Below are positions 24,391 through 35,041 of a stretch of 64,000 nt of DNA, in pieces. How positions within the stretch are numbered: position 1 is the stretch's first letter; each line of letters opens with the position of its first letter. The notes below the pieces were generated by a model. That model made no database searches and had not been told where the DNA came from. It saw only the letters and a program-made list of their open reading frames with translations. The stretch lies in contig JARGXX010000099.1 in NCBI GenBank assembly GCA_030374765.1, forward strand, positions 1 to 64,000. Reading direction: 5' to 3'. The position numbers were made by a program, and so were the translations under genes. This DNA is from Agarophyton chilense. Lineage: Eukaryota > Rhodophyta > Florideophyceae > Gracilariales > Gracilariaceae.

Positions 24391-25704
24391 TTGGTCCCAG
24401 GGTCACGACCCATCTCCCAGCCACCCTACAGAGCAAGACCGCGAACTCGCCAAATCGAGGAAAAGAATGTCAGCAAAATGCTGGAAGAAGGAGTAATCGA
24501 AGCAGCTCAATATGCTTGGGCCTCACTAATGGTGCTGGTTCCAAAACCTGATGGTTCTTTACGATTCTGTATCGATTATCGAAAACTGAACGCAGTTACA
24601 GTTCGGGATACATACCCGTTGCCTCGAATGGAGGAATGAATTGACAGCTTAGGAGAAGCGAACGTGTTCACCACGTTGAACGCCAACTCTGGCTATTGGC
24701 AGGTGCCTGTAGCGGAAGAGGGCCAAGATAAAACCGCATTTGCGTGTCACGCCGGTCTCTACCGTTTCAAAAGGATGCCCTTTGGCTTAACGAATGCACC
24801 GGCTACTTTCCAGCGTACTCCGGACATCTTGCTCTCAAGATACAAGTGGAAGACTTGTTTAGTCTATTTGGACGATGTGATCATCTTTTCCCAGGATGTG
24901 GAAAGCCATTTATGGCATGTCGAGGAGATCCTCAAAGCCCTACAGAGCGCAGGTATCACCTTGAATTTCAAGAAATGCGAATGGTTCGCTGGCACCGTCC
25001 GGTACTTAGGACATGTGATCAAACCGGGACAGCTAGCCATTCAAGAGACACAAACAGCGGCTCTCCGCGAAGTACAACCTCCGTCGACACAGAAGCAATT
25101 GCGTTCTTTCCTCGGCTTTTGCAACGTCTACCGACGATTCGTGCCGCTATACTCGCATATAGCGGCACCGCTCAACGCAAAGCTGCGTAAAGGACAAACA
25201 GTACAGCTGGAACAATTCAGACAAGCTGAAGTGGAAGCGTTCGAAACGCTGAAGACAAAGATTATTACAGCCCCAGTCTTGGCGCTGCCCATCCCCAACC
25301 TGCCATACTCAGTGGATACCGACTCTAGCGAGTACCAAGTAGGGTGTGCCCTTTTTCAAACACACCCTGATGGTGAACGCCTACCCATTGGTTACTGGTC
25401 AAGATCGCTGGACGCAGCTGAGAAGAAGTATTCAGTTTCAGAAAAGGAATGCCTTGCAGTCGTTTGGGCTCTAACCAAATTGCGGCCGTATCTCCAAGGA
25501 GAACGTTTTGCCGTCAACACGGATCATTCGTATCTATGAAGGTTACTGTCCATTACAGACCCGTCTGGTCGTCTCACACGATGACGCTTACGCCTTTCTG
25601 AATTCGATTTCGAAGTGAAGTATAAGACGGGATTGGCCAATGTCCAAGCTGACGCGCTATCGCGACTCAAAACACTGGGCAAAACACAAGGCCAAATCGA
25701 TTAA
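24391..25704 (+). pseudogene. pol: Reverse transcriptase and RNase H
   Basis: RT blocks appear in order: RFCIDYRKLNAVT, DKTAFACHAGLYRFKRMPFG, LTNAPATFQ and the catalytic YLDD (24865-24876), followed by LGHVIKPG and the thumb segment LRSFLGFCNVYRRFVP. RNase H follows, with VDTDSSEYQVG, YWSRSLDAAEKKYSVSEKE and NTDHSYL. The enzyme would copy element RNA to cDNA and remove the template. In-frame stops lie at 24637 (TGA, just after MEE), 25537 (TGA), about 25579 (TGA) and 25702 (TAA). The catalytic aspartates survive, so decay is recent enough to leave the family obvious. Confidence 0.93.
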
Positions 25705-25722
25705 GAGATACCTTGCTTCTAA

Positions 25723-27246
25723 ATGGAGACTCATTCACCATCTTTTGAAGAAGAGGAACAAGAGACCCTTGATGATTTTTCGGATGCAGACCCGTTCCTT
25801 GCCTTAACAGACACTGACCCTTCAGTTCAACCCGAGCGGATCTCGTGCATTGAGCTCCTCAATGAGCAACACGCCGATACGTTTTGTGCGTCGATACGCT
25901 TTCGTCTTAATGGGGGGGAGGAGCTCCCCTTTTCACTCGATTCACGAGGAATACTGTTAAGAAATGTCGAAAAGCATGATCAAATCGTGATTCAACACGT
26001 CTTGAAGAGTCGAGTACTCCATCTGGCACACTACAGCAGGCTGTCTGGTCATCCAGGAGGAACGAAGTTGTTCATGACTCTAAGAAGAGATTTTTAATGG
26101 CCCACTTTGGCAATGGACTGCCATGCTACAGTGAGGTTGTTTACAACATGTGCGAAGAATCGCGTGAAGCTTTACAGGAAGCGGAAACCGATGACGTCAT
26201 TCCAGGCGAAAGCGCCTTTACAATACGTCAGTATCGACATCCTAAGGGAATTGATTCGTTCAAGGCCAGGTTATCGCTACCTATTGGTAATCACCGACCG
26301 CTTCTCGAAGCTAGTGCGGACTGTGCCGCTGATGCAGATAACCGCAGCCATAATCGCACAGGCGTTTATCAAACACTGGGTATTTATATACGGACTACCA
26401 GAAGTTCTGTTATCAGATAATGGGAAGCAATTCGTCGCGAAGTTCTTTCAGAATGTTTGCCGCATTATGGGCATTCGAAACGTGTTTACCACGACCTATC
26501 ATCGGCAATGCAACGGTCAGGTGGAGCGTTTCAACCGCACGCTGATAGCAGCATTACGACACTACATCGCGGACCACCCGAAAGAATGGGACATGTTTAC
26601 AGATACTCTGTGTTACGCGTACAATACGCAAGTGCGTACCTCTACAAACACGGCACCGTTCGACCTCGTGCTCTCACGTAACCATCCAGCTTTACCGGTT
26701 GCGCTTGACGACGAGACAGAATTGGAGGCGCCGACCCCGGCTAAGTACCATCTGAAATGGAGGAATGACCTGAAGGCCAGAGCGGAAGAAGCCGCTAAAG
26801 AGTTATCAAAGACGCAAGCTCGCTATAAGCGAAACTATGACGCCAGAAGGCGAAGACGAAATCCGGAAATCCGAGTAGGAGGTCACGTCTTCGTGCGAGT
26901 CGAAGGACCTGACAAACAGGAATAATCTCGTCATAAGTTGTTGCCGATAGCGGCAGGACCCTTCAAAGTGGTGGACCTTAATGAAGACATAGTGGTCATC
27001 AAGACAGTTGAGGACATTGAACGTGTATCGTGCGATCGCGTTGAAGTCGCGCCTGACCCGCAAGGGGAAGTCCAGGTATCTGGTAGAACTAAGGAGGCAA
27101 GTGCGACGAAACGTCAAGGCAAAAGCCCAAGTGACTCCTGGGAGAGTGAAACGCCACCAATGGCTCGAGCTGAGGAGAAAGCTCCTGATCTCCCACCGCC
27201 GGCGGTTGCGTACGCCAGTCACGGACAGCTTCCAAATGGAAACTGA
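25723..27246 (+). pseudogene. pol: Retrotransposon integrase
   Basis: The N-terminal zinc-binding region has HLAHYSRLSGHPG, followed after a TAA (26095) by FTTCAKNR. The first cysteine of the expected C-x2-C is phenylalanine. The DDE core is complete: D at 26236-26238 (VSIDIL), D at 26416-26418 (LLSDNGKQF) and E at 26524-26526 (GQVERFNRT), giving 35 residues between the second D and the E. After a TAA near 26923 the frame continues with a GPFKV-type C-terminal domain typical of Ty3/Gypsy integrases. The enzyme would insert cDNA into host chromatin. The frame then shifts toward the chromodomain. Confidence 0.92.
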
Positions 27247-27958
27247 AAGCAGGAAAGATGTTTTGGAATATGGCCCCAAGGACTTGGAAACGAGGGCACG
27301 CGAAAAAGCGCCTTTGCCGCTTCAGGCTGAACCGTCAGGTGAAGCTCCACTCGCTGTTCCGCCGATATCGGCTCCCATCCCTCGTGGTCAAGAAGAAGAA
27401 GAGGTATCGCCTCCAGTCGTGGTGCAAGCACCATTATCCACCGAACAGCGGTCAGAATCGGATAAACCGGAGGAAGGGCATCCACGAATGGAATTGAGAA
27501 GTAGCAAGAAGTACGCTTCTATGGAACCTGTAAAACAGGATAGCTCTTTATCTGAGAAAGGTTCTCAAGGAAGGAGTACACTGCCCCTGCGGGCAGAACG
27601 ACAGTTAGTCGACGAGCGAACGCTTAGCGACGCTGAGACTGCTAACACAGAGACGCTTGGGTCAGCCCTAAGGCATTTCAAACCTGTTAAAAGGAGTCTC
27701 ACGCCAACAGCGAAAGCATTGGGAAACGCCCAGGAATACGTTATGGATCGCATATGTGAACATGGCGAGCATGAAGATACTAGAGAATTACTGTATCGAG
27801 TCCGTTGGTACGGTTTTCCACCGGAAGCGGATACGTGGGAACCTATAGCTCATATCCTCCATTCGCAACTCGTGCGATATCAACGACGCATGCGAGTATC
27901 ACTCCCCAAGGAAATCGCCTCCTCGATAGTCGGGGTCATGGGCACATCCCATTTCTAA
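27008..27958 (+). pseudogene. pol: Integrase tail with chromodomain
   Basis: This open stretch is in a different frame from the integrase core, so one frameshift lies between about 27010 and 27250. After a charged low-complexity linker rich in E, K, P and S, the last 75 residues form a chromodomain: EYVMDRICEHGEHEDTRE, then LLYRVRWYGFPPEADTWEP and a terminal helix (27734-27894). Aromatic and acidic positions of the fold are visible. In chromoviruses this domain reads histone marks and directs insertion into heterochromatin, which fits the repeat-rich location. It ends with TAA at 27956. Confidence 0.9.
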
Positions 27959-28076
27959 GTATGGGCTACAAAGGTAGTAAAATCTTGAAAGGCGAGAAGA
28001 AAACAAGGAATCATGAAGAGGAAACGTGAAGACACGCAAGCAAAGGACATTTACTGATTATCGCCTATGACAAACT

Positions 28077-28195
28077 CCAGAAGCGAGAAGAAGGATTTAA
28101 GAACTCGAGAAGCGAGAAGAAGAAGCTAAGAACTCGAGAAGCGAGAAGAGATGAAGACTAGAAGATAAGAAGGCAACGTGAAGACACGAAGTCAC
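28077..28195 (+). repeat. Purine-rich short tandem repeats
   Basis: GAAGCGAGAAGAAG followed by TAAGAACTCGA is repeated about three times with a period near 30 bp, and AACGTGAAGACACG occurs at both ends (about 28023 and 28173). The strand is almost all purine. It lies between the chromodomain stop and the end of the antisense frame, and may be a spacer or central polypurine tract of the retroelement. Confidence 0.65.
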
Positions 28196-28259
28196 CGGAG
28201 TTTTATTGGTATCAAGATACCACCGCAAGGCTGTTGACTAGGAGTCTTTTCTGAGATCA

Positions 28260-30201
28260 TCAAAGAGACGTGCGAGCACGGAGGCTCGCAAGAAGCTGTG
28301 CGCGATCACCCTCAACTTGTTCTACGGGAACGCCCGCATCTAAGAGGAACTGCCTCAACGGATCCAAGCCTGGATCTTCGACCGGCGCTGCACTCGGTTG
28401 TTCGGTAAACCCATGACAGTACTCTTGAGCAACTCCGGCCGCTGTGGATTGATCGACGGAAGTCCCTACGCCTGCCAGCTCTGGCTCGTCCTCGTAACCG
28501 AGTTCAGCCTCAGCTCCCGGCGCTTCCTCGCCTCAGCTCCCGGCGCTTCCTCATACGGTTCCTCTCCGTTCTCGGATGGAGTAGCATCCCACACGTATCC
28601 AGTAAGCTGGTTCGGTGGCATGACAAGCAGGTTCTCCCGAAGAAAGCGAGCCTGATCGGAGGTGATCAACTGGCGCGTCCAGGGGTCGTACCAAACGAAA
28701 TCTCCAGCACTTGCTGTTCGTCCAGGAGAATGGTCGTAGAGTCTTGCACGGGTTCCGCGAGCGGATTGATCAGCTGTCACTCCAGACAAATCGACACTGT
28801 CGATCAAATCCACAAGATGGGGGAAGTAGGCATGGTTCGCACGGGATCCCAGGACAAGGGAAAGATCGAGTTCTCTCGCATACTTTCGCGCTGTGGACGA
28901 CATGTAACAAACTCTAAAGGTATCATAAGCATCGCACAGGAGGAAGACGGCCATCTTGGCGATAAACTCGGTATAAACCACCGTCCAATATCCCAAGAAA
29001 GGGTCGTTAACCAACGCGGACCCGATGTAGGAGATCGCCGGTGGGAGCTCCACAGAGTAACCACGAGAACTCTCGATCGCCGCCCAATGCTCCGGAATAC
29101 CGATTTAGCGCCCGAAGCGCGCGTTCCGCCGGATGCGGTCAATCTCGATCATTTGATACGGCACCAAATAGCCCAAACGTGATCGAGTACGACGTTCCCA
29201 ACGGGGATAATCCCAATAGGGAATGTCACGCTTTTGAAGGAAGCGGAACTCCGCACGGAGAAGAGGTTGCTGAAAGCAGAGAGCTGCATCACGCACACCG
29301 CGCACACCGCGCCAACCGCTAATATCGACTTCAACGAGTGTCTCGATGTACGAGTAACCTTCACCGTCGGTACGGGCTTTCCAGGTATCTAGTTCCCAGT
29401 CCTGCGGGAGGAGAACCGTACTGATGAATCGTTGAAGACGCTGGTAAATCAGCTTGGTGAACAGCGTACGGGCTTCGGACAATGTTTCCGTTGAAATATC
29501 GCGCAATCGCGGTGTCTGGCAAAGCAATATGACTCGCCCAGTCCTCGCTACGAATCGCGTGTTCCGTAAAACTGTCAGGGAAGTACCCACCGTGTACATA
29601 CTGTTGTATCAACGCGTCATCGCGGATAGCAACTGGATCAAACCAGGAGGCTTGCGCGAAAAGTTCAACGTTGTCGAGAGGATCTCGTCCATAGAAATCC
29701 GCAGGGTGCGGGTAGCTCCGCTGAGCACGACGAGAAGGAGCTCGAATCACACCCGCAGAGGCAGCGTAAGCCGCGTTCGTCATCCGAGCCACGGTTGGCT
29801 GAGGTAACGGTACCGACCGGAATCCGGTGTACGGTGTGGGGAACGAACGGTATGGACCGAGTTGAGCAGTAGGCTGCGACGCATAACCAGCAGTGTTGGA
29901 CGGAGCCCCAGAAGGCACATCCTCAGAGGAGGGCTGAAACGGGTGGGACCCGGCGTTCGGATCCATCGCGAGAGATCGAGCTGAAGAGCGGTGAGGAACA
30001 GAATGCTGTTGAGAACTATAAGAGTTGGTCGGGCGGCGAGGACTTCGTGATGACGATGAGTACCCGGAACACCGGTCCGACTGCGTATAAACGCTTTTTG
30101 CGTCCCCTATGGTTCACGCTGAGCGAGGGGGGTATGTAGTATTCTACTATGTCGGGGAATCCGATGGGTTGGTTTTTTGCGAAGTCGCAGTTGGAACTCA
30201 T
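28260..30201 (-). pseudogene. Long antisense reading frame inside the retrotransposon
   Basis: On the minus strand a protein-like frame of about 640 codons can be followed from an ATG at 30201 to a TGA at 28260-28262. It has four visible lesions: a frame change near 30060-30120, another near 29480-29510, an in-frame TAA at 29105-29107, and a frame change caused by a 23-bp tandem duplication at 28507-28552. Either side of each lesion the protein-like sequence resumes. The N-terminal part is rich in Ser, Arg and Pro. An internal ATG at 29966 opens MDPNAGSHPFQPSSEDVPSG. The centre has hydrophobic and aromatic segments such as FTKLIYQRLQRFISTV and DWELDTWKAR, and the C-terminus is acidic and helical (DPLRQFLLDAGVPVEQV). 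I do not recognise the family. It starts about 70 bp inside the candidate 3' LTR and fills the gap to pol. Confidence 0.6.
28507..28552. repeat. 23-bp tandem duplication
   Basis: GCCTCAGCTCCCGGCGCTTC plus three more bases is present twice in a row. The length is not a multiple of three, and removing one copy restores the antisense frame downstream as far as the TGA at 28260. It looks like a late disabling mutation by replication slippage. Confidence 0.85.
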
Positions 30202-30272
30202 AAGTGTGTGATATCATCAGCATTGTGATATGAAACTGCACACCGCGTAGGATGCCAGGAGGCAGGGTACAT

Positions 30273-30511
30273 TGTTGGAACACGTGGCATTACGAGTGGA
30301 GTGGCTTGCAACGGCGCATGTAGTGGCCATCCACGTGGCTGGTTTTACTACCCTTTGTAGATATAAGTCCATTCGGGACCGTACCCATACAGTGGTTTGG
30401 GCAAGTGGATGACCACTGGGTATTAATTATATATTTATTTGGGCACTCACCCTGGCACACAGTATATAGTGCACCAGAGGTGAGCGCCGACTACAAGTAA
30501 AGGAGACAACA
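30273..30511 (+). repeat. Candidate 3' LTR of the chromovirus
   Basis: The segment starts TGTTGGAACACG and ends GGAGACAACA, giving the TG...CA ends and a 5-bp terminal inverted repeat (TGTTG/CAACA) typical of LTRs. A purine-rich GGAGGCAGGG lies just upstream, as a polypurine tract would. TATA-like sequences (TTATATATTTATT near 30430 and CAGTATATAG near 30463) lie inside. At 239 bp it is short but acceptable. The 5' LTR is absent, so the pair cannot be compared, and no target duplication can be shown. Confidence 0.5.
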
Positions 30512-30529
30512 TGGGAATCATGACTATTC

Positions 30530-30800
30530 TGTTCCTCGCTTAGGATTCCTTAACCGGAGATCTGGAAGAGCTATAGTAGGTAGTCAGCCCCCAACCACTT
30601 CACGAGCCGTCTCGTACCTACGTTCAATCAACGTTTTACAGTTGCACTGTTCACCCTCGCTGGCGAGTAGTGGCCTTACACCCCACTTCTAGCTCGCTGG
30701 TGTTGTAGCTCTATAACCCCCTTTCCTTCGCCGCAAGCGACCCATCGGCAGTCCTAACTCTGTCGCAGGTGTCTGCTCTCTCCGTTAGAGCGGATACTAC
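30530..30800. repeat. Dispersed repeat, copy A (3' flank of a broken gene)
   Basis: Shared with 49270-49925. Matching words include GAGCTATA, AGTCAGC, CAACCACTTC, CGAGTAGTGGCCTTACA, TCGCTGGTGTTGTAGCTCTA, CTCTGTCGCAGGTGTCTGCT and GGATACTACA (some differ by a base in copy B). The right part overlaps the 3' end of the minus-strand gene at 30754-34255. It is probably the conserved end of a repeated gene or mobile element. Confidence 0.8.
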
Positions 30801-33800
30801 AGGGGAGGTTGCGACTTTGAATAATTAGTTCGCGTAATGTGTACGAACTTTGAGGCTCTGGTGGCATCGAATATGTGTAGGTCTTTGCAACTGTGACCAT
30901 TTGATACATATCGTCCCCACTTTGAGCCACTCTGGGACCCGATATAGTAGCAGTAGCCGCTTTCTGGTCCATGTGTCTGTTTTCATCTTCATTGCTTTCT
31001 TTGATTTCAGGAGGTTGCGAAGTTTGTTCGCTTGGAAGCGAAGCGTCAACGCTGGGCGTGTCAGCACTCTGCGACTCATTTTTCGTAGGATCGTATGGAG
31101 ATAGACTGGAGAACATGAGGACACTTCCAGGGACACTATTATCATTCGCGTCAAAAACATTAGTGCCCGGGTAGTCCATGAACAACCATCTCGGATCCCG
31201 CTCTCCACAGATAAATTGTTTTGCAGGGAGTCTCACGAATGCCTTCGGCCGCCACTTCGAGTCGTTTTCATCTCCACTCCTCTACTCTGCCGCTGTTTCT
31301 TCTTTATCAGCCTGAAGTTTCTCAAGGTCCTGTACTGTGAAGGGCTTCTGGCTGATAGCATGATGAAGAAGAGGGCAGATCGTTCTTGCCACTCGACACA
31401 CATGCTTTGAATAGTCGGTTTCGCCAAAGTGGTAAAGGCCAATTAGAGACGAACGGACCATACGTCTTTGAGTGACAGCTCGGTGGCACGAAGAACACAG
31501 AACTCCAACTTGTAGAACTGGAGCGTCGGACGGGGTGGAGGCGGACACGGTCTCACATAGGGCGCAGCGATATTGCCTTGCTTTGGAACCACGCCACTGA
31601 GCACACTCCTTCGTAACACTACACCTTTGTCGCATGGGTCGGCTTAACCTTGAGGCTTTCCATAAAGGATATAGAAACGTGGTTTCATGAGTGCCACCAT
31701 TCGAATGCGATCGCCATCGTTCTCATCGTGTGCTGGATCCTCACGATCCACGGCAGTGGTCGTGTTCTTGAACAGCTCTTCGAAGGAAGCACTCATCTGT
31801 TCAACGAGCTTGTCCGGCCTGAACGGGTCTCGCAAAACGAGGCAACACCTTTTTGGACAGCTTCAAGCTGATTCCTTCGTGAGCTACTCCATCTTTGATG
31901 ACGGTGAGGGGAAGAAAATATTCGGCATTCCATATGAAAAGCCTCTGAGGGTAAACGCGGAACACAATTCCAGTATTATGGTCAAAGCGATCCTTCGCTT
32001 CGGCAGGGAACACCTTTGTCTTTGCATTCGTGCCATCCAGAGTAGTTGAAAGAGACTAATCTACGAATTGTGTCCCGATGGCACGTACCCACCATTCTGG
32101 GAAGCACGTCCGCCCAGGCCACATTTATGTGCACCGCACAATTTTGGTACGAGCTCTTGGGAGTCTTGAAAACACTGCTCTTCAACAGATTGCCTGACGA
32201 CAATTCCTCCGTTTCTTCAACGTCATCGTGGTGAGTTAGAGATGCTCCTAGCGGCACCACTGTGTTGGACATTTCGGTGAATCCAGACGGACATTTTCCT
32301 CCAATAGGGTTCTGCAGCGCAAACAACTTTCTGTATACCTCGTGGCCAGGGAGTTCGATCATTCGCTTCACCTCTACCGTGTACACGCCAATCTTCTTCG
32401 GTGCTCCAGTTCGATTCCAGTACATAGCTTTTCCCACGATCTTCTCGTTCTCAAACTCAAGCCCCATGCGCATGCTGGAGAAGAACAGAAATTGGTTCAC
32501 CATGCAGTTGAGCTCTGTCTCTGTCGGCCCATGTTCTTGGAGATGCCCATGACAGTGGCGAAAACAAATAAGTCATAGCTGCCCGACTCATCAATGCCAC
32601 GCAGATTACGCAATTCAAAAGCGTTGACCCTCACCGTTAAACAAGCGGCTGAGCATCTGTCGGTACGAGTAGCTGCTACTGTCCACGGGGGTGATTCTCA
32701 CATACGCGCCCAGCACCGCGGCGCGATATTAATCAGACCAAACGGCATGAAGAGGCACTCGGAGTTCAGAACGTGTGATAGCATCCGTAAAGGCGCCAAC
32801 GCCGATACGAAATGCGCTCATTTGGGGTTCTACAGATTTCTCCAATCAACGCCGTCGGCGGTGAGCCGCGCATAAATTGAGGCGCGCCGTCGTTGTCACG
32901 CCATTTCGACAGCGTAGAATGAGTCGAATTGGAATGATAAACAGCGCTCCCTTCACAACGGTGGTTTCCGCACGTAGCGGCAATCGCACCTCACCTTGCA
33001 GCGTATAGTTATCAAACGAAGCACCAAATGCCTTCCAATGATTAGAGATAGAAATCTCACGAACGACTGAACGGGCAATGAACAAGCCATATACACCCAC
33101 TATACCCAAACGCTGGTATACTTGGCATGCACCTCCGCCAAATGTCTGACACAAATCTCAAAGTCAATAAACTGGTCAAATATGTCGCCCACGCCATTGA
33201 CAAGAGCGCTGACACGTTCTCCAACACGCTCGACCCCAAATAAATCTCATCGGGACACAAAGCCAGCAACTTCCGTCAGCACAAGCGCCTGCCCACGGTC
33301 TCGTTTCTGCACCACGGTGCACAAATCATCCGAAAGCTCAAGCGTACGAGTCAGCAACGGCTTTGAATTTGACGGCTGGGCTAAAGGCGATTTGGACGGC
33401 GACGACGGTGACGAAGCAGTACGTTTTTGTTGATTGGTGACTCGAATGTGTCGAATGGTGGGGTCAGAAAATCCAACCGTTGATCTTTGTATTGATTTCC
33501 AACAACGGAGAATGGCCCAACTTTGGCGTTATGACTGCATCCACGCCACAAGCGCAGCGGTGATAGGCGCGAACACTTTGTCGAGCGCCTTGTAAACCTG
33601 TGGCACTGCAATATACAAGGCAGTGTTTGTAGACATAAAATCATCCCGCAAAACGCGGAAAATCTTAAGAATCCATGGCGTATTCATCGGAAAGTCAGTA
33701 TTTGAATTACCATCGTACCCTTCATCTTCTCCGCTTCAATGGCACGGTGGAGGTCTTTCAAAATAGTGCCCGAGATATCCCCTTCCTTCCCAGTGTCACT

Positions 33801-34255
33801 TCTCTAGGCATCAAAAGCTTTGCAGTTTTAGCAGCTTCGAAAAAACCAACATCACCATCCTTAACCACACTGCCGACAACACCGACGTCGGAAACAGCGG
33901 TACGTCCACCTCCCTCTCCAGCCGCTAACTCCACGTCAGTAACATCCAGAACTCCAATGCCCATGTCTTCCGCCTTGTTGACGGCGTTATGTGTCATTCG
34001 TTTTGCAACCTGCACAGAAGAGTTTCTCTGAAACTTTTCCTTGTACACAGCAGCAGGTCCCGGTGAGGAAAGAGCGCGAGGCGGCGGCGTTGGTGAAGAC
34101 AGCGAGGTGAGAGGCGAAAAAGATGAGGACGCTGCGGATGATGACGTGACGGTGGGCGTGGGAGGCGCGGCTGCGAGGTGCTACGGTTGGTCTACGACTG
34201 GCGACGACGGCGGCGATGGCGCGGCGGGCGCAGGTGATGCGTCGTCCGACGCCAT
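30754..34255 (-). pseudogene. Large decayed minus-strand gene of unknown family
   Basis: A series of protein-like stretches reads from an ATG at 34255 (MASDDASPAPAAPSPPSS) to about 30754. Visible breaks include a TAG after VVDQP near 34183, a frame change near 33775, a TGA after GFVSR near 33245, a TAG near 33108, and frame changes near 32540 and 31835. Notable segments are a Pro/Ser-rich N-terminus, DLFGVERVGERVSALVNGV, GALFIIPIRLILRC, KKIGVYTVEVKRMIELPGHE, and a Cys-rich part near 31500-31620 with two C-x2-C pairs (CALC, CSSC) that may bind zinc. An acidic Ser-rich tail follows. The ancestral protein would have exceeded 1,000 residues. I do not recognise it; a transposable-element protein or a host gene duplicate are both possible. 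Confidence 0.55.
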
Positions 34256-34765
34256 TTGGGAGGGGAGAAGAAGGGAATGGGGAAAAAGGGCGGGCCCGGA
34301 TTTAAGTGGGAAAGAATGGGATTGGCGGGGGAAACTGGATGTGAGCGAGTGGGTGGAGAACGTAATGTAGCGCAACGAGCACAAAAAGAGTGGCGACGAG
34401 AGCGGGGTGTTCGGCGGTTCGTGAAACGGGTGTGGAGTCACAATGCAGTCTTCAGTGTGGAGCGCTGACAAACACAGACATAAGTTTACGCGACGCACAA
34501 CATATAGGACACGGCGTCTTGCTTCTCCGCCTGGCACGTGGGATGAAAACATAGTTGGTAGCAGCAATTTATGAGAACACACACGTGGTGCCGGTGTGCA
34601 CGTGGTAAAGAAGGCGGTGTAACGTTGCACGAAGTGAGTGCGGCGTAAGATACACCCAGTTCTACGTCTCATCAACAGCGACCGGTTCGGTTTCTAATGG
34701 CAGTCGCGTTTCGACGTGTAGTCGCGCAGCATTACTTTTCGCAGCTGGTGTTAGTTTCAGTCGTG
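34256..34765. other. Intergenic, no gene seen
   Basis: This lies upstream of the start of the large minus-strand gene. The strand carrying that gene is pyrimidine-rich here and would hold its promoter. No clear TATA box or other site stands out. Confidence 0.4.
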
Positions 34766-35041
34766 TTAATCGCGCCAACCACGTAGCCTCATGCCCCAAA
34801 GTGCGCCGCTCACTTTAAACCGTTGTTGCTGGAAGAAAAGCCCGTGGCAGACAGGCTTGCTTCCCGACAGTGTTGTGGACTCTTCTTGTCTCAAACCAGC
34901 TGGTTGTCTTCCAGCCCTAATGGAATGTTGTTGAAGTAGTTGGCCGTATGCGTCTGTCGTAGCGGCGAGGCTGTATGCGATTTCGGACACGAGATAAAGC
35001 GAGGTGCGTGTAGCGAATGGCTGGGAATCAAGATCCGGCAT
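34766..35041 (-). CDS. Small hypothetical protein, 91 residues
   Basis: An ATG at 35041 opens MPDLDSQPFATRTSLYLVSE, followed by helical, Gln-rich sequence, and the frame ends with a stop at 34766. Composition looks protein-like in the first 60 residues and less so in the last 30, so it may be a first exon or a fragment of a broken gene. No family is recognised and no neighbour suggests a role. Confidence 0.3.
   Translation of the reverse strand: MPDLDSQPFATRTSLYLVSEIAYSLAATTDAYGQLLQQHSIRAGRQPAGLRQEESTTLSGSKPVCHGLFFQQQRFKVSGALWGMRLRGWRD

Larger units (their letters stand above)
22217..30511 (+). mobile_element. Decayed chromovirus-type Ty3/Gypsy retrotransposon, 5' truncated
   Basis: Reading left to right on the plus strand are gag, protease (DTG), RT (YLDD), RNase H, integrase (D-D-35-E) and a chromodomain. 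This order defines the chromovirus branch of Ty3/Gypsy elements. A long antisense frame and a candidate 3' LTR follow. No 5' LTR or primer binding site is seen, and the element begins abruptly inside gag at 22217. Pol stays in one frame for 4 kb but carries about ten nonsense codons, so the copy is dead. Assigning 28.0-30.5 kb to the same element is inference from position and needs an intact sibling copy for proof. Confidence 0.88.

Noticed and set aside
31282-31635. Independent zinc-finger gene
   Set aside because: It is better explained as the Cys-rich part of the large decayed minus-strand gene, since coding-like sequence continues on both sides.
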